A DNA stretch of 36,107 nucleotides, taken from Deltaproteobacteria bacterium. GTDB taxonomy: Bacteria > Desulfobacterota > Desulfarculia > Adiutricales > Adiutricaceae. The stretch covers positions 1-36,107 of the forward strand of contig JAIRZX010000186.1 of the NCBI GenBank assembly GCA_031267005.1. The letters run 5' to 3'. The position numbers and the translations under genes were made by a program. Below, piece by piece: positions 1 to 7,199 of the stretch; the stretch's first letter is position 1, and every line of letters begins with the position of its first letter. A model generated the notes under the pieces. It was not told the origin of the DNA. It did not search any database and saw only the letters and a list, made by a program, of their open reading frames with translations.

Positions 1-526
1 GGAAACTCAATGCACATTCAATGTAGGGCGTGTTACAATTATCAGAAATCCGCCCGCGCCTTAACTGGATTTTTTTTCCAAGTTAACCTGTACGGAACTA
101 AGATTAAAATTATAATTTCTTGTTGCCGATTCAATTTGATTTAATAAAATATAATCAAGAAAATATTTTTTTATGTTAAATTCTTTGGTTAGCCTGACAA
201 TACGATAATTTATGTTATTTATCCCGTTAAACACTGCAGGGATTGAAATTGCGTTTCTTCCATATAGAAATTTTCATTCCAGTTAATTATTTGAAAAGTC
301 GTAACTGTTATTCCCTATATAGTATGATATATAGTCTGCCATTATTCAGAAATTTAATAAGAACGGCAATAGCTGTATTTCCAAATCATGAACCAATTAA
401 CCAAAATATAAATGTCAGCCGTTTTCCTTGACAGCAAGCCCCTGTAAAGCTATAGTAACCTGTTAATTTTTTTGTGGCGAGCAGTTCCTCTCCAAACTTA
501 AGCTATTGCTTTATGGAGCTTCAAGC
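1..526. other. AT-rich non-coding left end
   Basis: This stretch is strongly AT-rich compared with the rest of the left half and contains only short open frames on either strand with no recognisable protein character. It ends just before the transposase fragment, so it may be part of an old insertion or of a low-GC island, but I found no clear terminal inverted repeat or target-site duplication by eye. Confidence 0.4.
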
Positions 527-1030
527 ATGACTGATGAAAAAAAACCTTCGCCTGACGGCCCAGCGCCTTTGACTATGGTTCCTTCCCACTTGCTCCCCGA
601 GCCCTACGGAAGCCTGCTGGCGAAGGGATGGCCCAAAGACTGGGCAAGGGCCTACATGAAAAGCCCAGAGCTTGAGTTGGCCAGGGATATCATGCCGAAT
701 ATCGATATCGGACGGCTGGAGTCAATTTACGGGGGGAACGGAAAAATCGGCGGTCCTCCCGAACACCTTCTTGCGCTTGCAGGAATCTTGTTCTACCAGA
801 TGGCCTACGGCCTGACCGACGGCGAAATGCAATCGGAACTGCACAAAAACATGTTCCTGCGCGAGGCCATCGGCAATGACGCCTCGTTGGCGTGCGTGCC
901 GGCCTTAAGCGACTTCCGAAACGAAGTCGCCAAGCGCGGGCTCCTCGACGCCATCTTCAACCCGCTCACCGAGTCCTGCGTGAAAAGCCGCAAAGCCAGG
1001 TCTCGCTTGCGTAAGGCGCTCCGCCCGTAG
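527..1030 (+). pseudogene. Truncated IS5/IS1182-type transposase (N-terminal part)
   Basis: The product is the N-terminal portion of a DDE transposase of the IS5/IS1182 kind. The central part, with its LALAGILFYQMAYGLTDGEM stretch followed by a segment ending around LSDFRN, matches the DUF772-like region that precedes the catalytic domain in these enzymes. The frame stops after about 168 residues, and the last 20 residues are a basic run unlike the family, so the DDE catalytic residues are absent and the element cannot transpose by itself. I chose the ATG at 527 over the TTG at 506 because GGAG at 515-518 lies 8 bases upstream. The family assignment is by recognition of the conserved segment, not by a search. 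Confidence 0.6.
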
Positions 1031-1751
1031 CGTCAGCCTGCCGTGAAGCCGATGGCAACCCGAGGCACGTCTGACCCGTAAATTTGATCTTTCCTTTGAA
1101 CCCTTAAAGATCCGCCTTCCCGCTCTTCGCGGAGGTTCCCGGCAAACCGGAAAAAAGTCCGGCTCCGAAGAAGGTCCCGCACAAGAACTTTGCCTTCATG
1201 GGCAGTAAATTATACGTTAAGTTGCCGATCGGGAGGCAAAACTACCTAGGTTTTCCGGGCCGCAAGCTTAAGCGCGGACCAGGCGCCGCCTGATTAAATC
1301 CGCCCCGACGTGTCCGGGGCTTAAAAGGGAGGGTCACGATAACTCAGCATGGAGTTCGTCCCGGCTTCCCTGAGGGCGTTCGGGGCATGGGAACGCAACG
1401 CCAGGGAAGCCCTGGCTTACGGGGCATTTTAAGATCAGGAGTACTCATTAAGCTTCAAGAGCGCTGGCATCGGGCGCAAGCCCCGGAAAACGGCTGCCTT
1501 AATGCCGAGCAACAAGCTTTGCTATAACATTGCAGCCGATATCTCCCGGCTCCCCGGCGGCGTCGGCGCCTCACCCTGCCTCGCGTTGCCGGGACCCTGT
1601 CCGCCTTTCTCATGACTCAGTTCGAGGGCAAGCCGTTGGCCGCAATAAACAGAGCCGGGAAGACCTCCCGGATGATTTCGAGTTCGGCTTCCGTAGGGAC
1701 CGAGCATGGGTGCGCCGCTATCCTCTCCGCCTCCCCTCTGGAAATAGGGTT
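1031..1751. other. Intergenic region with possible degenerate coding remnant
   Basis: No convincing gene is present. The plus frame from 1108 to 1293 lacks a start codon but reads like protein in its second half (for example KNFAFMGSKLYVKLP), so it could be the tail of a decayed gene; it is not in the same frame as the transposase fragment. A small CCCCG/CGGGG hairpin lies near 1302-1320. Nothing else stands out. Confidence 0.3.
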
Positions 1752-2042
1752 TTAGTACCTGAGCATCATGTAACCGTTCCAGAACTTCGAAACGACATTA
1801 CCCGTGCGTTTGAAATCGTAGCCGTAGCTGGCCCCTATCACCTCCAACCTCTCGTCGGACTCGCCTCTGGTCAATGCGCGGAGAAGTTCAAGTCCGCCCG
1901 AGACGTCCGCCTTGGTTATCAGGGTTTCCTTTTCGCACCGCCCGCCCTCCTGGGCGGACAGCGGATACGGGGCGGAGGCGAGGGTAAACACGACGGCGGC
2001 GAAAGCCAGGACGACCGCGTACCGGCGTATGGTGCGGTTCAT
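1752..2042 (-). CDS. Small secreted hypothetical protein
   Basis: This is a 96-residue protein of unknown function. Residues 1-31 form a clear Sec signal peptide: basic start (MNRTIRR), a hydrophobic core rich in A, V and F, and a likely cleavage after LSA, leaving a mature protein beginning QEGG. The mature part of about 65 residues has a single cysteine and a C-terminal half rich in G, Y and F (YGYDFKR, FWNGYMMLRY). AAAGGAG lies about 12 bases upstream of the ATG. The signal peptide and the ribosome site argue that it is a real gene although it is short. Overlapping plus-strand frames look like shadows. It stands alone on its strand, more than 900 bases downstream of the Fic gene. Confidence 0.5.
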   Translation of the reverse strand: MNRTIRRYAVVLAFAAVVFTLASAPYPLSAQEGGRCEKETLITKADVSGGLELLRALTRGESDERLEVIGASYGYDFKRTGNVVSKFWNGYMMLRY

Positions 2043-2945
2043 TATTTTTCAGGGCTCCTTTATGGACCGGACGGGTAGTCCCGCCGCCTCGTTTCTTGGC
2101 GTTCCGCCTTCGCATTGAGGCGGTAAGGACCGCAACGAACTTGAAGGCGGGAGGGCCGGCAGAAGAGGTATGAATCACAACCTTCCGCTTTCATTCAAAC
2201 TCTAACCGTCTGCCAAAAATAACCGCCTCTTTCCAAATGGAAAGGACGCGGGCGCAATTGAATCCTCGGTTCAGAAGCTGCCGCAGTGAGTCCTTAAATA
2301 CTTGAGAGAGAGATATATTAATCATGCCAATATGGCAATTGCCGCCGGCGAGACCCTTGGCGGGATCCTCCGCGTCTAAAGCGCGGGAGAAATCCCTGGA
2401 TTCCTGGATGTCGGATAATGACAAAGTCGAGGCGTCACCGCAGAGGATGGAAAGGCATAGCGTTATGCGCACCCCAAATCCGTCGAAATCGGACGGATCT
2501 GTGTGCTTCCTTTCATATCTTAATTATGAAACCGTTTTTTATCAAAGTCTACTTTTTCGTCCGTTTATCCTTTCCGGTCCGGCCAGGGGGACCGACCGAT
2601 TCCAAACCCTTTACGGCCTGCGACCTCCAAACTCGATCCTGGTTCAAGCCCCAGGCATTCAAAACCGCCATAGGTAAACCAGCGCCGCACGGAGGAGCGA
2701 ATGGTTCATGGCCCCGGGAAGCCCGATGATCCATGGACGCCCCATCCGTTCCATATTTCCTCGGAAACGTACAACCTACATGGCCTATCAGACTAGGATG
2801 GACGCTAGAGCCGTTAAATGCTCCAGCTTCCTGAAGCGATATTGAAACATAAATTCAGACGTTACGTTACCCTTGAACCGTCGACTTGGCTTGAGCGCGG
2901 TCATCGCCGCCCGCCCGGTCCGTTCGGCTGCGGCAGATCGTCAAG
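2043..2945. other. Intergenic region, no supported gene
   Basis: Several overlapping frames of 60-117 codons occur on both strands, but none has a recognisable domain, a convincing start or a consistent codon bias. The minus frame 2191-2472 is the most protein-like but lacks a good ribosome site. I see nothing definite here. Confidence 0.35.
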
Positions 2946-3839
2946 CTAGCTTACGCCCCCGGGTAAAGACTTGGCGAAAGCGATGCATTCCAACGTTTTA
3001 GCTGTCGCCAGACCGGAAAGATACCTGACGAATGGCTTCAAGTCGCCGCGATCGGCATTCGACAGCGCATCCAAGTATTCCTGTTTTCCGGCGACAGCCA
3101 CTACCGGCGGGAAAAAACCGGCCTTGATATACTCCATGGACATAAGTGCCCTTGCCACCCTCCCGTTTCCGTCCTGAAACGGGTGGATCAGTATGAACCG
3201 GTGATGGAGCCAGGCGGCCTCTATGTCAAAGGGCACCTTGGCCTCGATATGCGCGGCGTGCATTTCGAGGAGTTTGTCCATCTCAATGTCCACCTGCTCG
3301 GGCGGGCAATACTCAAAAATACCTTCCCCCGCGGAAGGGTTGTTCGGCCAACGCTTATAAACTCCTTTTAAGAGTTTAATCGGGACATGATGTCCCGTAG
3401 GCAACACTCCGATTGCGAATTCCTGGTTCTCGACAAACGCCGCGTGATAGGCCCTGATCGCTGTCGCATAGAGATGACGCCCATGCTTTATGTCCTGGTA
3501 CAAGGAATTGATGATCTGGTAATGGTTTTCAATAACCGCGGCAGTGTCTATGATTCCAATGCCGTTCGACTGATGGGATAATTCTACAGAATCAAGACCG
3601 TTATCAATCATGGCCTTGGTTAGGTTCCCGTCCAAGCTGTATAGCTTTTCCACTTGGCCGGTCTCGATCGCCCACTCGCGGATTATCTTCTCCCTAAAAG
3701 ACTCAAAAAGCTCGTGCTTAATCCTGTTTCGGACGAGTCCCCATTCCAGCTTGATATCATTGAAGTCCGGATCGGAAAAATCTAAATAGTTTTCCGGCAA
3801 ATCCTTTATCGGTTCCCATCTGTAAGCATATCCAGGCAT
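2946..3839 (-). CDS. Fic family protein (putative AMP-transferase)
   Basis: Fic proteins transfer AMP, or occasionally another nucleotide moiety, from a nucleotide to a hydroxyl side chain on a target protein. The full catalytic loop HPFQDGNGRVAR is at residues 219-230, with the essential His at 219 and the phosphate-binding DGNGR. The flap region (about 145-160, LPTGHHVPIKLL) precedes it as usual. The N-terminal part contains EWAIETGQVEKLYSLD (55-70), where class II Fic proteins carry the inhibitory [S/T]xxxE[G/N] helix; here the motif reads T60-G-Q-V-E64-K65, so Ser/Thr and Glu are kept but the usual Gly/Asn is Lys. GGGAGG lies 7 bases before the ATG, and a TATAAT (3911-3916) lies about 70 bases upstream with a weak -35. 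At 297 residues it is a normal stand-alone Fic protein. The gene is monocistronic; its target is unknown. Confidence 0.88.
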   Translation of the reverse strand: MPGYAYRWEPIKDLPENYLDFSDPDFNDIKLEWGLVRNRIKHELFESFREKIIREWAIETGQVEKLYSLDGNLTKAMIDNGLDSVELSHQSNGIGIIDTAAVIENHYQIINSLYQDIKHGRHLYATAIRAYHAAFVENQEFAIGVLPTGHHVPIKLLKGVYKRWPNNPSAGEGIFEYCPPEQVDIEMDKLLEMHAAHIEAKVPFDIEAAWLHHRFILIHPFQDGNGRVARALMSMEYIKAGFFPPVVAVAGKQEYLDALSNADRGDLKPFVRYLSGLATAKTLECIAFAKSLPGGVS

Positions 3840-3910
3840 TCAACCGCCTCCCTATACGAATCGCAGATCAAAAAATTAAACCCTGACGCTACGATTCTGC
3901 TAAATAAATC

Positions 3911-3916
3911 ATTATA
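3911..3916 (-). promoter_or_regulatory. Candidate -10 element for the fic gene
   Basis: The minus strand reads TATAAT here, about 70 bases upstream of the Fic start codon. No good -35 hexamer sits 16-18 bases further upstream, so this is a weak promoter call resting on the -10 alone. Confidence 0.3.
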
Positions 3917-4655
3917 CGCCAAAATGACGCTCTTGCGCCCGCCAGCCATAAACAACTATCTTCGTCGAGTTTTTTCCGGTCGCAAGGCGACAGGCCATCT
4001 CGCCCCTGCTACCGGAGCACCTCCAACAGCACAGAAACTAAACCGCTTTGCGAGAATTGGTTCAAAAACAGAATGTCGGGTGCAGTTTGCCGTAAAACAA
4101 CCTTTTATCCGTACACGAGGAGGCGTTACGTTCAGGACATACCCCGTTCCTCCCAGCGCCGGCCGGTAACCCCTTAGGCTCCCTGGCCGCCTCCGCGCCG
4201 CCCCCGGCAACCCTCATTCGGGTCACGGACCGCACCCCCCAGCCTTCCGGCGGCTCTCTTTCGGCTCGCTTTCAACTTCGCCTGATCATTTCGCCTACAG
4301 CTCCCGTAATGTCTCCGCCAGACGCCTGCCCTCTCCGCCTCCAAACGGATACCTGAAACAGCATCCGTTCGCGGGGGGACCCAAATTCCAGGATTCCTGA
4401 AAGCAGCCTCACAAACCATTCCGTCGCGCCAGAGACATGTCCATTGCCGCCAACCGCTTCTTCTGCTGTCCCCCAACGCCAAGCGGGCCACGCCCCCCTC
4501 AGCCGCCTGGCTTGCCCCGCTCAGACGGGTCGCTTGTTCTTACCGTGAACGGAAACAGCATTCGCTATTAACATTATTTAAATTCTAATCTTCTAGATTG
4601 TTAATTATCTATAGATATATAAATGGTAAGGGCAATCGCCCTCCCCTGCCTTAAT
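3917..4655. other. Intergenic region, no supported gene
   Basis: The GC-rich part (about 3940-4550) has overlapping frames on both strands without recognisable domains, and an AT-rich part (4560-4625) follows. On the minus strand a short hairpin AGGGC-GATT-GCCCT (4629-4642) lies just past the stop of the nucleotidyltransferase gene and could help end its transcript, but it has no T tract. Confidence 0.35.
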
Positions 4656-5210
4656 TCATTTTTGCCCTCTTGGTTTGCCGTCGGGTTTGGATGGAGTGAG
4701 ATTCAACTGTTCAAACGCATTGGATAAATTCCGTTCATGTTTGGCTTCAAGCTGAAAAGCGGGAAAAAACTTATAAACTAAAGTTAAAGCTTCACCTTTG
4801 CTCTTGATGCCTAGTTTATCAATCAAAAATTTAGTGTCATTAAAATCTTCCGTCCCTTTTCTTGAAGCTCTGATTTTTGTAGCTAAAAGAAAATCGGGCG
4901 TTACCACTTTAATGTTTAAGCCGGGAAGACTTAGAAAATCTAAAGTGGGAGTATCTGGATTGATCAAATAATTTCCAGAGCTGTTTAGCCAATCATCCGA
5001 AAATCCTTTCCCCTTACGCATATCCAAAGCTAATATTTGAACATCCAAATATGGCTCATAAACAGCATCGATATCGCGGGTCATTCTTCTTTCATTATAA
5101 GCCAATGCCATTGCTGCTCCGCCAAATATAACCATCTCGGCCTCAATGCCTTCATTGGCTAATCTCCGGCCCAACTCCTTAAGCCTAGCTAAAATGGCGT
5201 CTTTGTCCAT
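4656..5210 (-). CDS. AbiEii/DUF6036-like nucleotidyltransferase (putative toxin)
   Basis: This 184-residue protein has the DNA polymerase beta-type nucleotidyltransferase core seen in AbiEii/MenT and DUF6036 proteins, which in known systems act as toxins or defence effectors by adding nucleotides to RNA or protein. The glycine pair of the GS-like motif is at residues 30-31 (VIFGGAAMALAY), followed by the metal-binding TRDIDAV with D46 and D48. A conserved basic segment (LLATKIRASRKG, 109-120) and an acidic ED..D stretch (121-125) match the usual second half of the fold. The start codon lies 20 bases downstream of the stop of the ankyrin-like gene, so the two are almost certainly co-transcribed. 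Codon use is more AT-rich than in the neighbouring kinases, suggesting acquisition. The family call is firm; the toxin role is inferred from context. Confidence 0.72.
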   Translation of the reverse strand: MDKDAILARLKELGRRLANEGIEAEMVIFGGAAMALAYNERRMTRDIDAVYEPYLDVQILALDMRKGKGFSDDWLNSSGNYLINPDTPTLDFLSLPGLNIKVVTPDFLLATKIRASRKGTEDFNDTKFLIDKLGIKSKGEALTLVYKFFPAFQLEAKHERNLSNAFEQLNLTPSKPDGKPRGQK

Positions 5211-5230
5211 GCTAAACTCCTTGAATTCAC

Positions 5231-6169
5231 TCAGATCCGGTACAGTACGTACCCGGAGACGAAAACGTTTCGTTCCACGAATTCCGGAGGCGTATCACGC
5301 GCAGGTCCCGTGGAACCAGGAAGAGATTCGGGCGCGTAAGGAGACTCGTCCGGGAAAAAGCAACGGGGCTCGAAAGTCCAGGCCGGGACTGGCAGGTCGA
5401 AACGCCTTGAAAGGACGGCCGCCGCGGCGCCGAGGAACGGAACATGCCAGCGTTCAGGAGTGTCGTGCGGGGAATCTTTAAGCATATGTTCGCGGACTTC
5501 TTTGCCTCGGTAAAGGTAAAACGCGTCCAAGAAATTTCCAAGATTGATGGAAAAGTCATCGTATTCGCAAATGTCCGCAGATACGCTCCGTATCGTTGGT
5601 AATTTTTTTAAATCCGGCGCCTGGCATAAGGAATCAACGCTAAAGGGGAACGGCAGAAGCGGCGGCACCACGTTCTTCGGCGTACCGGCAATTTTGATCA
5701 AATCCTGCCAATCCGTTATGCCTTTGGGCATGTGCCGGTGAATACACGCGGTTTCAGCGACGTTGAACCCGCATCGATCCCGAAGCGTCCAGAGATCAAA
5801 GTCCGGCGGCAAAGGCGTTTCCTCGACCCAAACATGCGCCGCCGTTCTCCCCATCCGATCGCGGATTTCCCAGTCGTTAAAACCAGAAGGTAACGTCCCG
5901 CGTTTGAAGGCGATATGCCCGACCGGAACACCATAATGATCTGTAAGTCCCCATTCGGAAAAATCCTGAGGCAACAAATCGTTCCGCGCTGCTATTTGGG
6001 CGAGCCCGTACCCTTTCTCAGTCAATAGACCCCAGCCGCGTTCGTCCGGGAGGGTGCCGTCCCGAAGGGCGTCTATCAAAGGCAGACTGTCCCGCTTATA
6101 GCTCTCGAAAATCATGGGGGCGACCTTCCCTGCCAGGGTCATAATCCCGTCTCGGGCCGACTGAGGCAA
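5231..6169 (-). CDS. Ankyrin-like repeat protein, putative antitoxin partner
   Basis: The protein of about 312 residues has two parts. Residues 40-150 contain about four repeats of 27 residues with the pattern LP-x-D/G-F-x-x-W-x-L-x-D-x-x-G, several continuing to an H-x-A-like helix (for example at 65-91, 92-118, 119-146), which resembles degenerate ankyrin repeats used for protein binding. Residues 209-312 form a separate domain with LDAFYLYRG, LPVPAWTFEP and a closing PPEFVERNVFVSGYVLYR; this layout recalls the C-terminal domain of proteins found directly upstream of DUF6036 nucleotidyltransferases. The gene ends 20 bases before the nucleotidyltransferase. The start is uncertain: TTG at 6169 gives the longest reading, and the first ATG is at 6142; neither has a strong ribosome site. 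An antitoxin role is inferred from the pairing, and an effector or immunity role is possible. Confidence 0.55.
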   Translation of the reverse strand: MPQSARDGIMTLAGKVAPMIFESYKRDSLPLIDALRDGTLPDERGWGLLTEKGYGLAQIAARNDLLPQDFSEWGLTDHYGVPVGHIAFKRGTLPSGFNDWEIRDRMGRTAAHVWVEETPLPPDFDLWTLRDRCGFNVAETACIHRHMPKGITDWQDLIKIAGTPKNVVPPLLPFPFSVDSLCQAPDLKKLPTIRSVSADICEYDDFSINLGNFLDAFYLYRGKEVREHMLKDSPHDTPERWHVPFLGAAAAVLSRRFDLPVPAWTFEPRCFFPDESPYAPESLPGSTGPARDTPPEFVERNVFVSGYVLYRI

Positions 6170-6198
6170 GCCCGAAGCCTGGGCCAGGATCTGCTGAA

Positions 6199-6462
6199 TT
6201 ACCGCTTGCCCCTAAAGGCTAAAACGGTTTCGGGTAAGTATACGGGAAAACACCTTGTGCACGTCCGGAAATACCTTAAGCCAGCCTTTCCCGCTTCCGT
6301 CCGCAACGAAGCAGGCATACCGTCGTCGCGAAGCGCCTTTTGCCCTTGTTTCGCCATCTCCTTGAACGTCTCAATCAATGCCGTCCGGCTGTCAGGAACG
6401 ACCGTTGCGAACGGGCGTGCCAAGAATCTTGCCTCTCCGAGCCTGAGTTTCTCCGCGGCCAA
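6199..6462 (-). CDS. Hypothetical small ORF at head of the nucleotidyltransferase operon
   Basis: An 87-residue frame precedes the ankyrin-like gene by 29 bases on the same strand and starts with TTG. It is rich in basic residues and predicted helix (ETFKEMAKQGQKALRDDG) and ends in VYLPETVLAFRGKR. I recognise no family. Its position between the operator-like repeats (6506-6527) and the ankyrin-like gene would suit a small regulator or the N-terminal part of the next protein separated by a frame change, but no ribosome site supports the start. Confidence 0.3.
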   Translation of the reverse strand: MAAEKLRLGEARFLARPFATVVPDSRTALIETFKEMAKQGQKALRDDGMPASLRTEAGKAGLRYFRTCTRCFPVYLPETVLAFRGKR

Positions 6463-6505
6463 CTCATCTTAATTTAAGCACTGATTTCCCGGACAATCAA
6501 ATCGT

Positions 6506-6527
6506 TTTAGATATCTAAATATCTAAA
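6506..6527 (-). promoter_or_regulatory. Operator-like palindrome and direct repeat upstream of the putative toxin-antitoxin operon
   Basis: A perfect 14-base palindrome TTTAGATATCTAAA (6506-6519) is followed immediately by a second copy of its right arm, TATCTAAA (6520-6527). It sits in an AT-rich pocket about 45 bases upstream of the first frame of the ankyrin-like/nucleotidyltransferase operon, where autoregulatory sites of toxin-antitoxin operons usually lie. Function is inferred from position and symmetry. Confidence 0.45.
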
Positions 6528-7199
6528 AACTTTATTCCGCTGCGAAAACCCAGCTATCAACCGCGAAGTATCCGTAAGCAGGGTTGAAGACCACCTCCCC
6601 CCAGCTCACGGACCCAGCTCGCGGACCGCCTCACGCCCTCCCCCAAGATCGTCTGCCCCTGCTCGCAGCGGCCCCCCTCTCGCCTGCCCGAAGCTCGACT
6701 CCAGCCTGACACCGGACCGCCCCGCCTAGAGCCCCTGATCCGATATGCGCAATTGAACTCATTTGCTTTTGGTTTGCCGGCACTCTCTGGGCTGCCGATT
6801 TCGGAGGATGGGAGGGGAGGGTTTTCGCAGCCGAATCGACATGCGCAACGTCCACAAGTAGGCCTGGGGCAGTCCAGGCCCGGGACCAAGCTCGTGAACG
6901 GATACCCCGGTGGCGCTCAGGGAGCAGGGCGGAGATGCCCTGCCGCCTTTTTTCCGGATACTGAAGGGGGGGAACGACAGTCGTAAAGATGATTCAGCCA
7001 AGGGCTACCATAGAATTTCCACGCAGGCTTTAACTGCCGAGCGCGAGCGCCATAATCCCGACGAGTATCCCCCGGCCCCCCCCCGAACCGCGCGGCTTTG
7101 AGGTTATTTCAGAACCGCCGCCAGGGCGTGACTTGTCGGGCCGCCTTTAATCAGCTGTCCTTTCGCGCGTAAATACCCCACCGTGCCGCTTCCCCTGGT
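6528..7199. other. Intergenic region, no supported gene
   Basis: The region is GC-rich, with overlapping frames on both strands that look like shadows (short, no domain, heavy in R, P and G). A terminator-like hairpin is noted separately at 6924-6953. The stop codon of the first kinase gene lies at 7200. Confidence 0.35.
6924..6953 (+). terminator. Hairpin plus T-run (possible intrinsic terminator)
   Basis: On the plus strand GCAGGGC (6924-6930) and GCCCTGC (6937-6943) can pair around a 6-base loop; an alternative stem GGCGG/CCGCC ends directly at a run of six T (6948-6953). The shape fits a rho-independent terminator, but no plus-strand gene is seen upstream, so it may instead block antisense transcription towards the kinase cluster or be chance. 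Confidence 0.3.

Noticed and set aside
243..431. 62-codon plus frame in the AT-rich left end
   Set aside because: No ribosome site, no domain, and composition expected of random AT-rich DNA.
2191..2472. 93-codon minus frame between the secreted protein and fic
   Set aside because: Somewhat protein-like, but no ribosome site, family or supporting context; overlapping plus frames are equally open.
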